Under the pieces are notes generated by a model, which did no database searches, had not been told where the DNA came from, and saw only the letters and a program-made list of their open reading frames with translations. From NCBI GenBank assembly GCA_942493235.1, contig OW818676.1, positions 1,302,001 to 1,366,000 on the forward strand: 64,000 bases of DNA. Direction: 5' to 3'. The stretch is from ENR-C587 sp942493235 (GTDB lineage: Bacteria; Bacteroidota; Ignavibacteria; Kapaibacteriales; UBA2268). Shown here piece by piece: positions 1 to 9,165 of this stretch. Both the position numbers and the translations under genes were made by a program. Each line of letters starts with the position of its first letter. Within the stretch, counting starts at the first letter, position 1.

Positions 1-419
1 GCATCTACTTCGATAAATGGAATGTTAATTCTTTCGATAATAGAGGCATTCCAATTTTGTTTTATTTTTAACGGATCGAAATCCGTAACTATCATGCCAA
101 TATTGTTTTTCTCTATTAAGGAAGAAATAACTTGATTAGGTTCACCTTTTAATACATAAAAAGGAATATTTAGTTTTTTGAAATTATCTGCTGTATCGCT
201 AAGCCCTGCAAGCATGTATTCGAAAATGTCTTCACCAGCATTAAGGAAACTGTCTTGACAAATAAAAATAACTGCGAAATCCGTATTATGAGCTTTTGCA
301 AATTCAATAGAGTAAAGCAGAGAATAATTGTCGTTAACTCTCTGGTCTCTACTCATTGTATAAAGTATTATTCCGTCTGAATATTCAATATTATTTAGAT
401 TTCTGTTTCTAATCGGCAT
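1..419 (-). CDS. phr: Class II CPD photolyase, N-terminal part (cut by window edge)
   Basis: Repairs UV-induced cyclobutane pyrimidine dimers in DNA using light, FADH- and an antenna pigment. Only the first 139 or so residues are in the window; the 3' end runs off the left edge. The N-terminus carries the class II signature MSRDQRVNDNYSLLYS (about residues 21-36) and, further on, the GxVTDFDP-like segment (here MIVTDFDPLKIKQNW), both characteristic of the photolyase alpha/beta antenna domain of class II enzymes. The ATG lies one base after the stop of the upstream T9SS cargo gene, so the two are probably cotranscribed and translationally coupled. The catalytic FAD domain cannot be checked here. 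Confidence 0.88.
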   Translation of the reverse strand, partial: MPIRNRNLNNIEYSDGIILYTMSRDQRVNDNYSLLYSIEFAKAHNTDFAVIFICQDSFLNAGEDIFEYMLAGLSDTADNFKKLNIPFYVLKGEPNQVISSLIEKNNIGMIVTDFDPLKIKQNWNASIIERINIPFIEVD

Positions 420-420
420 T

Positions 421-1635
421 TTATCTTTCAATAATAAATTGTGTTACTGTTGTTTTTCCTGCTTTAAATGTTCTTAAAAAATAAGTACCAGGAGTTAAAC
501 CATTCAAACTAATATTAGACGATTTTAAAATATTATCTTTTACAATATTTCCATTTATATTGATAATTTGAGCTTTATCGAACATAATATTTTTTAGATT
601 GATAAAATCATTAGCCGGATTAGGGAATAATTCGCTTGAATTTGAATAATTAAATCTATCATCTACACCTAATGTAGAAACAATATAATATTTTGTTTCG
701 TAATTCCAATTGCTGCCATCCCAGCAATTATAGTAATCGGCAACAAAATTCCAATTTTCGTCATATTCATCTTTAAATTGGGTAGCCATTATAAATTCAC
801 CAGTCGTATCAGCAATTAAATGAAATTGAGTATCCTTAAATCCATTATCAAAATATGTTTCTATGTATTTATAATCATTACGGTAGTCGTCTTCTCCAAA
901 ATAAACCTGCCAAATAGTAGTATAAAGCAAATCATTATCATAATAATCATACAGCATTCTCTGAACAGCTTCCCATTTATTCGAAATATAACTTGAATCT
1001 GACTCAATAACAAGCAAATCTTTTTCATTATATAAATAGCTTACTTTTAGAGTAGGTTCAAAAAAGCCATCATAATTATTATTTTCAATTTTATCGATTA
1101 GCTTTTTATTAGTGTCATAAATATATAAAGTGACAGTCTTTAGCTGAAAGTCATTAATAAAATCATAGAAAAAGACTGAATCAATTCTTCCGTCTTCAAG
1201 ATATTTGTATGTCTTTTTTTGTGTAGGCTTAAGTTCGGTATTATTTGCATAGTACTCTGTAGCTTCGCTTAGATAATACTTATCATTGATTTTTACGTAT
1301 GTTTTTAATAATTTATAGCGTATAATCCATTCTCCGTTTAAGTATTCTTCTTTATTATGTTCAATCATTTTGTTATTTTCATCATATTGATAAGTAAGAT
1401 GCCGATAATTAGATTTGATATTATTACTATCGATATGGTAATCAAATTCTTCAATTAACTGGTCATTTGAATTATATGTCGAAACAGCTGAAAAATTATC
1501 AACCCATTTCTTGTTATTTACATCAGAAGTGTCCCATACAGCAGTATTCATAATGACTTCAATAGAATGGAACTGCGAAAAGACGGCTTGTGAAGACAAA
1601 ATCAAGCTAAAAAAAAGGTAAAGTAACCTCTTCAT
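421..1635 (-). CDS. Secreted protein with T9SS type A sorting domain
   Basis: A 404-residue exported protein of unknown function. Residues 1-21 form a signal peptide (Lys-Arg, then a hydrophobic core ending AVFSQ). The middle, residues 30-310, is a series of Tyr/Asp-rich beta-strand repeats of the form YxYDxNNKLI...NGxW, a pattern seen in many Bacteroidota secreted proteins and loosely like RHS/YD repeats. Residues about 330-404 match a T9SS type A C-terminal sorting domain: LFPNPANDFINL, IININGNIV, LNGLTPGTYFLRT and a final TQFIIER strand. It should be moved across the outer membrane by T9SS and attached to the surface or released. An AAGGAG ribosome site precedes the ATG by seven bases, supporting the start. 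Confidence 0.82.
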   Translation of the reverse strand: MKRLLYLFFSLILSSQAVFSQFHSIEVIMNTAVWDTSDVNNKKWVDNFSAVSTYNSNDQLIEEFDYHIDSNNIKSNYRHLTYQYDENNKMIEHNKEEYLNGEWIIRYKLLKTYVKINDKYYLSEATEYYANNTELKPTQKKTYKYLEDGRIDSVFFYDFINDFQLKTVTLYIYDTNKKLIDKIENNNYDGFFEPTLKVSYLYNEKDLLVIESDSSYISNKWEAVQRMLYDYYDNDLLYTTIWQVYFGEDDYRNDYKYIETYFDNGFKDTQFHLIADTTGEFIMATQFKDEYDENWNFVADYYNCWDGSNWNYETKYYIVSTLGVDDRFNYSNSSELFPNPANDFINLKNIMFDKAQIININGNIVKDNILKSSNISLNGLTPGTYFLRTFKAGKTTVTQFIIER

Positions 1636-1826
1636 ATTTTACTCCTTATTATTATATTTTCAAATTAATATCCGCTATTATAAAAAAAATATTGCATTTT
1701 AACAAGGAAATACTTAAATTTAGTAAATAAAAAATATCAATAACAGATATTTGAGTTTGAAAATTAAAATTTATGAATTTCATAAGAATAAGAAATATTT
1801 TGATTAACGTATATTGAGGTGAATTG

Positions 1827-2861
1827 ATGAAATTTTCAAAACGCATTTTTTTATCCCTGCTTATACTAATTATTGCGAGCAGCAACGCCCTTCTATGCCA
1901 GACTGTCTATGAAGAATTGATTGTCGGGAAGCATACTGATGAAGCAGTAGGAGTCTTTGTAAATGAAGGGAATACTATGGTTGCTACTTGTAGTCTTGAC
2001 GAGACTATTAAGCTGTGGTCTTTGCCAGATGGCAAAGAAATCAGAACTTTGCAAGGACACTTCGGGCAAGTGAACAATATTTCTTTTTCCGGAGACGATA
2101 AAAAATTAGCAAGTGCCTCTGCTGATTTAACTGTTAGAATTTGGGACGTAGAGACCGGTAAAGAGTTAAAAGTCCTCGAAGGGCACACAGACAAGGTTAT
2201 CGGCGTTTACTTTAGCCAGGAAGATACTTCTTCTTTAGTTGCTTCTTCCAGCTTTGACGGTACAGTCAAATTATGGGATTTCGACTACGGTAAAGAAGTA
2301 AAGACACTGTATTCTCATCATGAGCCTGTAAATAATGTTGCTTACAGCTATGACGGGCTATATCTTGCTTCTTGCAGTGATGATCATACTATCAAATTAT
2401 GGTCAACTGATTTAACTACAAAAGTACCATTAAAAACTTTATCAGGGCACGAAGCTCCTGTTCTTACAGTTCTTTTCAGTTTTGACAGCAGATATTTGGC
2501 TTCCTCTGACCAAGACGGAAATATTTTTATATGGCAGATGCCCGAAGGTAATCTATTACGTAAAATAAAAGCACATTCCGAATTAGTTCAGGACTTGTCT
2601 TTTACAGAAAAAGGTTATACTATAGTTAGTGGCAGTTTAGACAAATCAATTAAATTATGGGATGTAGAAACCGGTCAAAATCTTATGACTAAAAATATCG
2701 ATTCTGAAGTTTGGTCTGTAGATGTAGTTAGTGATGGTTCAATAATAGTAGCAGCTTGTGCCGATGGTACAATTCGTTATTTTAATAAAACTACACTGGC
2801 ACCTAAAAAAGAAGTAAAAACTAAACCGGCACCTAAAGGTAAGAAAGGAGCAAAAAAATAA
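1827..2861 (+). CDS. Exported WD40 beta-propeller protein
   Basis: A 344-residue protein with a signal peptide (residues 1-25, ending LLCQ) followed by seven WD40 repeats of the form GHxxxVxxxxFSxDxxxLASxSxDxTIKLWD, enough for one complete seven-bladed propeller. Such domains are protein-interaction scaffolds; here it would act in the periplasm. The C-terminal tail (KEVKTKPAPKGKKGAKK) is very Lys-rich and low-complexity. A TTG codon at 1824 is in frame, but GAGGTG at 1816-1821 is well placed for the ATG at 1827, which I chose. The stop overlaps the next ATG by one base (TAATG), and AAAGGAG at 2844-2850 inside this gene serves the next one, so the two products are probably made in fixed ratio. 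Confidence 0.85.
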   Translation: MKFSKRIFLSLLILIIASSNALLCQTVYEELIVGKHTDEAVGVFVNEGNTMVATCSLDETIKLWSLPDGKEIRTLQGHFGQVNNISFSGDDKKLASASADLTVRIWDVETGKELKVLEGHTDKVIGVYFSQEDTSSLVASSSFDGTVKLWDFDYGKEVKTLYSHHEPVNNVAYSYDGLYLASCSDDHTIKLWSTDLTTKVPLKTLSGHEAPVLTVLFSFDSRYLASSDQDGNIFIWQMPEGNLLRKIKAHSELVQDLSFTEKGYTIVSGSLDKSIKLWDVETGQNLMTKNIDSEVWSVDVVSDGSIIVAACADGTIRYFNKTTLAPKKEVKTKPAPKGKKGAKK

Positions 2862-3571
2862 TGAGAAAGTTTTATTTATTATCCGCATTAATAATCGTTA
2901 TGCTAACCTTTACTATCGTTAAAGCTCAGTTTACTAATACAGTAGTTGCTTTTTCCGGGCAGATATTTGACCAAATTTCAAAAAAACCGATTTCGGTTGT
3001 ATTAGAAGTATATAACGAAGACGGTACGAAATTTACTAAAGCTTCAAGCAATTCCAAAGACGGTTCTTACTATGTTACAGGTTTAGTACCGGGCAAAAAT
3101 TATATTTTCAGAATTGCAAATTTGAAATACTTAAAAGTAAGCTATGATGTCGAAATTCCTAATACGGATAAATATATTGAATATTCGAAAGATATTCAGT
3201 TAATTCCAGCAAATAAAAATACCGAGTTTCCGATAAGTGTTAATCCGTTTGAATTGAATCAAGCAAATTTACGCCCCGGATTTGAATTCTTTTTGAAAGA
3301 TTATGCTAAATTGATTAAAGATAATCCTACTGTCAATTTCAGTATTAATGTATTCCCTGACAATAACCTTGATATGACAAAAAATAAAATTCTTACTCAG
3401 GGCAGAGCCGAAGCTATTAAAGACTACTTTATTAAAATTGGTATTGACTCAAAAAGAATTTCTGTATCAGGTTCTGATAAAGTTGACCCTAAGAACCTTC
3501 CTCCGACCGGAAAGGCTGCTAAAGGTAAAAAATATGTAGGTTCTATCTACATTCAGCTTATTTCTTTCTAA
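2861..3571 (+). CDS. OmpA-like C-terminal domain protein with carboxypeptidase-regulatory-like domain
   Basis: A 236-residue exported protein. Residues 1-22 are a signal peptide (ending TIVKAQ). Residues about 28-110 look like a carboxypeptidase regulatory-like (Ig-fold) domain, with FSGQIFDQISKKPI and the SKDGSYYVTGLVPGKNY strand pair. Residues about 125-236 resemble an OmpA/MotB peptidoglycan-binding domain: FELNQANLRPGFEFFLKDYA, then RAEAIKDYFIKIGIDSKRISVSG. The usual NxRVEI end is degenerate (GSIYIQLISF), so peptidoglycan binding is an inference. It is translationally coupled to the WD40 protein and ends at a strong terminator. Function of the pair is unknown; a periplasmic cell-envelope scaffold is plausible. 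Confidence 0.75.
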   Translation: MRKFYLLSALIIVMLTFTIVKAQFTNTVVAFSGQIFDQISKKPISVVLEVYNEDGTKFTKASSNSKDGSYYVTGLVPGKNYIFRIANLKYLKVSYDVEIPNTDKYIEYSKDIQLIPANKNTEFPISVNPFELNQANLRPGFEFFLKDYAKLIKDNPTVNFSINVFPDNNLDMTKNKILTQGRAEAIKDYFIKIGIDSKRISVSGSDKVDPKNLPPTGKAAKGKKYVGSIYIQLISF

Positions 3572-3593
3572 GAAAGAAAATCGAATTAATAAT

Positions 3594-3624
3594 AAAAAAC
3601 CCCGCTCATTAGTGGGGTTTTTTT
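3594..3624. terminator. Bidirectional rho-independent terminator
   Basis: An A-run, then CCCC at 3600-3603 and GGGG at 3614-3617 closed by three more pairs around a CATT loop, then a T-run to 3624. The run of A on one side and T on the other lets it stop transcription from both the OmpA-like gene (plus) and the converging GNAT gene (minus). Confidence 0.88.
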
Positions 3625-3643
3625 ATTCGGGTTCGAAGCCAAA

Positions 3644-4504
3644 TTATCCTAATTCAAAACTTGTAATACCAAATACTTTGTCTAAATCAATATTTGGAAA
3701 ATCGCCGCTGTACATTCTGGCGGTTTCAAATACCTTAGTCATATTGTATTTTTGGGTTAAGTATTTTGCAGTGTCATTAACTTCAGGAATATCAAAATAT
3801 ATATATTCGCCGGCTGATACAGAATCTAATAATTGAACTAAGAGGCTCTCGGCAGGGAGCAAATCATCGGCAAAGAGAGGTCCGATTTTATACCCTTTGA
3901 TACACTTACGAATTACTCCATAACCGCGAATACTGCCATTATCTAATATTAGTTTTACTTTTGCATTTGGCATAATAAGCCAGTTTTTCAAAAATGTTTT
4001 TCTTTCTACAGGAAAGCATTGCATATCATATTGTGCAATTTCATCGAAGAATTTATCTGAATAATTTAATATTTCATTGCATTTTTCAGGTTGAAAACCA
4101 TGAGGTTTGATGAACTCATATCGAGCATTGGCATAGGCATATTTAAAACCAAGACGCTTATAGTTTTCAATTCTGTCGATAACACCATCTAAGCCAATAA
4201 TATGATAATTTAAATATTTAGTAGCTCTAATGCCAAGAGATGCTCCGTAATAATGTCCTGCATATTTCTCATCCATAACGTAGAAGCCGATGAAGCCGAA
4301 TTCATCATTATATGACACTGCAGAAATGCAACCTATTGGCTGGTTATCCAATTCGGCGATAAAAAATCCGTTGGGGTCAGTATTATAAAAAGCTATCGCA
4401 TCATTTTGTCCCGGATTCCACCCATACATTTCAGCCTTTTTGATAAAATAGTTCATCTCGTCGAGTTTAATATTTTTTATTTCAAAACTCATATCAGCCC
4501 CCAT
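3644..4504 (-). CDS. GNAT-family N-acetyltransferase with second Acetyltransf_18-like domain
   Basis: A 286-residue cytoplasmic protein. The N-terminal half is a GNAT fold: YGWNPGQNDAIAFYNTDPNGFFIAEL followed by GCISAVSYNDEFGFIGFYVM and a degenerate acetyl-CoA loop (AGHYYGASLG). The segment GLDGVIDRIENYKRLGF closes the first domain. The C-terminal half (from about residue 150) matches the second domain found in these two-domain acetyltransferases. The acceptor substrate is unknown. The first in-frame ATG is at 4504, but a GGGGG tract at 4499-4503 (minus strand) sits just ahead of a second ATG at 4492, and family members usually start near that Met, so 4492 is an equally good start. Confidence 0.8.
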   Translation of the reverse strand: MGADMSFEIKNIKLDEMNYFIKKAEMYGWNPGQNDAIAFYNTDPNGFFIAELDNQPIGCISAVSYNDEFGFIGFYVMDEKYAGHYYGASLGIRATKYLNYHIIGLDGVIDRIENYKRLGFKYAYANARYEFIKPHGFQPEKCNEILNYSDKFFDEIAQYDMQCFPVERKTFLKNWLIMPNAKVKLILDNGSIRGYGVIRKCIKGYKIGPLFADDLLPAESLLVQLLDSVSAGEYIYFDIPEVNDTAKYLTQKYNMTKVFETARMYSGDFPNIDLDKVFGITSFELG

Positions 4505-4652
4505 ATATATAGTTCTACTTGTATTTAAATTACGAATCAGAAAGGCATATATTTTTAATTAAAGGGAAAAAACGGAAACTGCCGAAAAAAATATTTAACG
4601 ATTTACTACTCATCAGTATAACTAATTCGGAGATTGATAATTGTGAAAAGTA

Positions 4653-6830
4653 TTATTCTCCAATTATCATAATCTTGTAAATTTTAGTTTGAGCCTTATC
4701 TCTGATATTTAAGAAATAAGCTCCGGGAATTAATCCCATAGATTTAAATTCTATATTTTTGTCTGTTATTGAGCAGGTATAGTTTTGAATAATTAACTCA
4801 CCGCTTGCATTATATAATTCATAAGTGCAAAGCTCTGGGTTTAATTTATCATTTGCTATACTGAGTGAGCTGTTATTATTGAGTAAGTAAGACTTTAAGC
4901 CCGAATCCGAACTCTTAATATCAAAAACTCCTGATTCATCTTCATATTTTAATACTTCAAAAGTGTAATCCGATTTATAAACAAATAAAGTCTTTGATAC
5001 ATTTGAAATTCGCATTGTATTGAATTCGGCTTGGTCTCTGTATGTTTTAATTAATTTTTTTGTTTTGTAATCCCACACATATAAGTAATTATTTACGGTT
5101 GCAAATATATATTTACCGTCATAACTGAAGCCACAATCAGTAAACTCAAATGGTTCGACTTCTCCTTCGTAACTTGAGAACCATTCGAGGCTTTCGGTAA
5201 GTTCTGTTTCGGTATTAAATATTTCGCGATAAATTAGATTATTCAGTAAGTATTTGTTATCGGATGAAAAATATTTGTTTGGACTGGTAACTTTAAAATA
5301 ATAATAAGTCGGCTCATTCGATAAATTATTCAAATCCCATTTTATAAGTATTTTATCTCCGTTATCTTCATTACCTGGACCAGCATATAAATACTTTTTA
5401 TCGTCGGAAACTCTTATATTATTTAATACTTGAGAACTATAGTCCGTAGTCAATGTATTAACAATTGATTTTGTAGTTAGATTAATAAAATTGATTGTAT
5501 CATTACAAGACACAGCAATTAAATTAGAATCAGGAAGTACGCATATACTTAAAGGATTATTTAATTTATTAAAAATTGCCGTTGATTTATTAGTTTTATA
5601 ATCAAAACAGTAAAGCGTATTTTCACTAGTAAAGTAATATCCCGAAGAATAATACTCTTTAGCCGCATTCATATTTGCAAAGCTTGAAGACAAAATAGTA
5701 TCATTACTTAAATCAATTTCTATATTTTCATAATTTGAAATATAACCTACGAAATCATTGTTTTTTGATAGTATAATGCTGATTTCACTTATTCTTGAAA
5801 ACATATTATTTACCATTAATGAATTCTGTTTGGCATTAATAATATCCACATTACAATAAATATGTTGATTTGTCATGCCGTAAATTACTGACTCATTGCC
5901 AGTCCAAAAAGAATATTTGCCATTAACACTTTTATATTGAAATATTGATGGTATTGTTTTACATAATTCAAGACTTTCCAAATTATACACTTCATAGTGA
6001 TTTTCCGAGCTAATATAATCGCCTATATTCAGGAAGATATATTTCTCATCGTCCGAAATGACTGAACCATAATAATTATTAATAAAATTTGATAAAGAAA
6101 GATATCTTTCCTTGTCATTTTCTATATCATAAATCACAATTTTATTATTTGGCATAGTATATAATAAATACTTTCCTTGAGCAGATAATTCATAATACCC
6201 ATCAATATCTTTTTTTATAATTCTGCTTTTTTTGTTTTTCAAATCCTGATAAAACAAAAAATTATCTGAATTATTATGAAAAAATGATATATACACTTTG
6301 CCAGACTTTGATAATGAAAATATATCTTTTGAAGTGTATCCTTCAGGAATATTATACTCAGCTATTACATTTTTATTATAAATATTGATAGTAATAATTA
6401 TTTTGGAATTTACTACACCACCAATTATCGGATGACCTATTAACAAGCTATCTGAATAAGCACCATAGGTAACATTAAAAGAATCAACAATAGTTGCATT
6501 ATCTATATCAAGATAAGCAACTTTATTATTATATTTACATACTGCATGATGACCATCATTTGAAATATTAATCGGAACAATGCTTTTACTTATTTGCTTT
6601 GATACGACACTATAGCGTGATTCTATATCTACAGCTTCGCATATATATTTATCCCAATTATAATCAGATAATGACATAAAATATTTGTTATTATTCGATA
6701 AATCGTATAAAGTAGGACTGTAATTTACACCATTAATCTTATGTTGGATAGAATAATTCATTTCCTTAGAAACAATTACATCACTTGCAAATAACAATAT
6801 AATAATAATTGTTGAAATTCTTTTATTCAT
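4653..6830 (-). CDS. Large secreted beta-propeller-like protein with T9SS type A sorting domain
   Basis: A 725-residue exported protein. Residues 1-21 are a signal peptide. The body has many short Tyr/Asp/Ser-rich strands resembling WD40 or quinoprotein-like propeller blades (ISNDGHHAVCKY, LSAQGKYLLYTM, ISDDEKYIFLNI, FSYDGKYIFATVNNYLYVWDYKTKKLIKTY), probably two propellers. The last 80 residues (LSIANDKLNPELCTYELYNASGELI ... GLIPGAYFLNIRD ... IYKIMIIGE) match a T9SS type A sorting domain. No catalytic signature is seen. It stands alone on the minus strand; no clear promoter motif is visible in the 316 bases upstream. Confidence 0.78.
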   Translation of the reverse strand: MNKRISTIIIILLFASDVIVSKEMNYSIQHKINGVNYSPTLYDLSNNNKYFMSLSDYNWDKYICEAVDIESRYSVVSKQISKSIVPINISNDGHHAVCKYNNKVAYLDIDNATIVDSFNVTYGAYSDSLLIGHPIIGGVVNSKIIITINIYNKNVIAEYNIPEGYTSKDIFSLSKSGKVYISFFHNNSDNFLFYQDLKNKKSRIIKKDIDGYYELSAQGKYLLYTMPNNKIVIYDIENDKERYLSLSNFINNYYGSVISDDEKYIFLNIGDYISSENHYEVYNLESLELCKTIPSIFQYKSVNGKYSFWTGNESVIYGMTNQHIYCNVDIINAKQNSLMVNNMFSRISEISIILSKNNDFVGYISNYENIEIDLSNDTILSSSFANMNAAKEYYSSGYYFTSENTLYCFDYKTNKSTAIFNKLNNPLSICVLPDSNLIAVSCNDTINFINLTTKSIVNTLTTDYSSQVLNNIRVSDDKKYLYAGPGNEDNGDKILIKWDLNNLSNEPTYYYFKVTSPNKYFSSDNKYLLNNLIYREIFNTETELTESLEWFSSYEGEVEPFEFTDCGFSYDGKYIFATVNNYLYVWDYKTKKLIKTYRDQAEFNTMRISNVSKTLFVYKSDYTFEVLKYEDESGVFDIKSSDSGLKSYLLNNNSSLSIANDKLNPELCTYELYNASGELIIQNYTCSITDKNIEFKSMGLIPGAYFLNIRDKAQTKIYKIMIIGE

Positions 6831-7146
6831 AATATACCTCTAAATCAATTATTTAACTTTTGATTATGTAATGCAACTAATTAATATTTTAGAAGGTTAG
6901 AAAATCAAAGTATGGCAATCCAGGCTGAATATCATTAAAATACAACAACTTATATTGATATCGTAATTCAATATTTCTCCGAAAATAATAATTAATCGAC
7001 TAATGCATTATTCTGAAATTTCATAAATAACAAACTATAGAATAATAGTAAGTTCAAAGGCAAATATATAACAAATAATTATTAATTGCAAGAAATATTT
7101 TAATTATTTGCAAAACAGTAGGGAATAATATTTTAAGAAGTACGAA
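6831..7146. other. Intergenic region, nothing recognised
   Basis: A very AT-rich 316-base gap between the murB 3' end and the start of the secreted propeller gene, both on the minus strand. I see no conserved hairpin, repeat or clear TAnnTTTG promoter in it, although the promoter of the propeller gene must lie here or just inside. Confidence 0.5.
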
Positions 7147-8175
7147 TTAAACTACGATTACTTCGCGTTCTAAATCAATCTCGAATTGTTGCTTGATTTT
7201 ACGGATAATCATTTCCGAAAAGTTGTATATGTCTTCGCCTTTGGCTTTACCATAGTTTATAAGAATTAGAGAGTGAGTAGGCGATATTCCGACTTCTCCG
7301 ACTCTGGAGCCTTTTAGCCCTGCTTTTTCTATTAGATAAGCAGCAGAAATCTTTTTACCGGTGGGGTTATTATAAGCAGGCATATCCGGATATTGAGTTT
7401 TTAACTTAAGGTAAAGTTTTTCATCAATTATAGGATTTTTGAAGAAACTTCCAGCATTACCGAATTGCGTCGGGTCTGGTAATTTTTTATTTCTGATTTT
7501 ACAGACCGTATCAAAGACGAATTTAGAACTTATATTAATAACGCCGGCTTTTTTAATTTCATCGGCAATATCCTTATAAGAAGTATTAATTTGAGGGATA
7601 AGTGAGAGCTTATATCTTACGTTAGTTACAATCAATTTATTCTTAAATTCATTCTTAAATGAAGAATCTCTATAGGCAAAATTGCAGTCATCATAACTAA
7701 GATTAACTTCTTTGAAATTGTTAATATCGAAAGCAGTTAACGAATGGAAGAAGTCCTTCTGTTCTGCTCCGTAAGCACCAATATTTTGAACCGGAGCGGC
7801 TCCAACTTTACCGGGTATTAGGGCTAAATTTTCAAGCCCATAATAGTCAGAATTTACGCATTTCTCAACAAAATTATGCCAAAGTTCACCTGCTCCGGCT
7901 TCTATGATTACATAGGTATCCGATTTTTCTATTACTTTAATACCGGGTATGTCAACAGAGATAATCAGCCCTTCATAGTTCTTTCTAAATAAGAGGTTAG
8001 AGCCTCCGCCGATAATAAAATATTTTTCTTTCCGCATAATGCCAGAAAACACTAAATTGCGGATATCAGTAATTGATTTAGCCGATAAATAATACTTAGT
8101 ATAAGCATCAACTCCGAAAGTATTATGTCGTCTTAGTGAGAAGTCTTTTGCAAGATTTAACATCATATTTTTCAT
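7147..8175 (-). CDS. murB: UDP-N-acetylenolpyruvoylglucosamine reductase (type I MurB)
   Basis: Catalyses the NADPH-dependent reduction of UDP-GlcNAc-enolpyruvate to UDP-MurNAc, the second committed step of peptidoglycan synthesis, in the cytoplasm with FAD. The 342 residues equal the E. coli enzyme in length. FAD-binding GGGSN is at residues 56-60, the LIPGKVGAAPVQNIGAYG loop at 119-136, YRDSSF with the catalytic Arg at 168-173, GNAGSFFKNP with the proton-donor Ser243, and the catalytic Glu338 in EREVIVV. Presence of the YRDS tyrosine loop makes it type I. It begins five bases after the stop of the Rpn-family gene, so it may be read from the same transcript. In-frame Met4 and Met5 are alternative starts. 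Confidence 0.95.
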   Translation of the reverse strand: MKNMMLNLAKDFSLRRHNTFGVDAYTKYYLSAKSITDIRNLVFSGIMRKEKYFIIGGGSNLLFRKNYEGLIISVDIPGIKVIEKSDTYVIIEAGAGELWHNFVEKCVNSDYYGLENLALIPGKVGAAPVQNIGAYGAEQKDFFHSLTAFDINNFKEVNLSYDDCNFAYRDSSFKNEFKNKLIVTNVRYKLSLIPQINTSYKDIADEIKKAGVINISSKFVFDTVCKIRNKKLPDPTQFGNAGSFFKNPIIDEKLYLKLKTQYPDMPAYNNPTGKKISAAYLIEKAGLKGSRVGEVGISPTHSLILINYGKAKGEDIYNFSEMIIRKIKQQFEIDLEREVIVV

Positions 8176-8180
8176 ATTTA

Positions 8181-9104
8181 CTAATTTAATTCTTTACTTA
8201 TTTCTTGGATTTTCTCTATGCTAATACCGGTAGTTTTGGAAATTAATTCAAAAGGAATCAATTCCTTTAACATATTGATAACAACTAATTCAATACCCTT
8301 TTCAATGCCTTGTTCAATACCTTTTTCAATACCCTTTTCTATGCCAATTTCATAACCTATTTGAATACCTTCTTCTCTGCCCTCTTCTTTGCCTTCTTCT
8401 TTATACGTATATAAGCAAAGCTCAAAATCACGATAATACTTTAGGCTTTGTTGATATACATCGTATTCGTTGTGAGTGAATTTGGAAATCTCGGCTATCT
8501 CGAAAAATTTCAAGAATATTTCTTCTTTTAATTCATTAGGGATATTATCAAAGCGTTCAAGATTTTTGATTACATACATCCATTTCTCGAAACGATTTTC
8601 TAACTGTTCGATAGATTTATTGAACTTAGGCATTTCAAGAAAAATAAAAGTCAATTTATCGTAAAATACTTCATGAGTTACAGTATCTAAAAGCTTTATT
8701 TCAGAATAATATTTTTCGTCATCATCAAATTTGAAATCTAAAATGCCGATACAATAAACAGCTTTAACATCAAACTTCCACTGGAGACCTTTTTCGGCTT
8801 GCTTCTGAATCGGGAAAGTAGAATAATAAACCATTCTCTCTTTGAAATATAGATGATGTGTTTTCTGCATTTCTACAATGAATTTTTCGCCTTTATCATT
8901 TTCGCAATATAAATCAAAGATAGCTCTACGGTCATCAATGGCTCGCCCCATCTGCTCGTTAGGGATATAGGTTAAATCCTTTATAAATAGGTCTTCTTTT
9001 TTCAGAAGAGCATTCAAAAAGTCAATAAGCAAGTCCTTATGTGGTTCCTCGCCGAATAACCTTTTAAAACCGAAGTCCGTAAAAAAATCTATATACTTAG
9101 ACAT
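8181..9104 (-). CDS. Rpn-family recombination-promoting nuclease (PD-(D/E)XK transposase-like)
   Basis: A 307-residue member of the Rpn/transposase_31-like family: DNA endonucleases related to transposases that promote RecA-independent recombination. The N-terminal signature YIDFFTDFGFKRLFGEE is clear. The PD-(D/E)XK core is seen as RAIFDLYCENDKGEKFIVEMQKTH (about residues 54-77), with the Asp, Glu and Gln in place. The C-terminal part has a run of four-residue units (GIEK, GIEK, GIEQ, GIEK, GIEL), typical of this family and encoded by 12-bp tandem repeats. It is intact. It lies directly upstream of murB (five-base gap), probably cotranscribed. It may be a selfish or domesticated gene; no terminal repeats are visible. 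Confidence 0.88.
   Translation of the reverse strand: MSKYIDFFTDFGFKRLFGEEPHKDLLIDFLNALLKKEDLFIKDLTYIPNEQMGRAIDDRRAIFDLYCENDKGEKFIVEMQKTHHLYFKERMVYYSTFPIQKQAEKGLQWKFDVKAVYCIGILDFKFDDDEKYYSEIKLLDTVTHEVFYDKLTFIFLEMPKFNKSIEQLENRFEKWMYVIKNLERFDNIPNELKEEIFLKFFEIAEISKFTHNEYDVYQQSLKYYRDFELCLYTYKEEGKEEGREEGIQIGYEIGIEKGIEKGIEQGIEKGIELVVINMLKELIPFELISKTTGISIEKIQEISKELN
8293..8352. repeat. 12-bp tandem repeat inside the Rpn gene
   Basis: Five units of ATACCYTTTTCA (plus-strand reading) at 8293, 8305, 8317, 8329 and 8341, encoding the GIEK four-residue repeats. The unit is a multiple of three, so copy-number change would keep the frame and only alter the length of the C-terminal helix. Confidence 0.85.
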
Positions 9105-9165
9105 AAATAACCGTATTATAAATTTAACACCGAATTACAAAGACGTAATATTAATAATGCTATTG

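Noticed and set aside
1652..1885. Minus-strand open frame of 77 codons upstream of the WD40 gene
   Set aside because: AT-rich intergenic sequence overlapping the WD40 start on the other strand; no coding character.
8181..9104. Rpn-family gene as a complete insertion sequence
   Set aside because: No terminal inverted repeats or target duplication could be seen around it.
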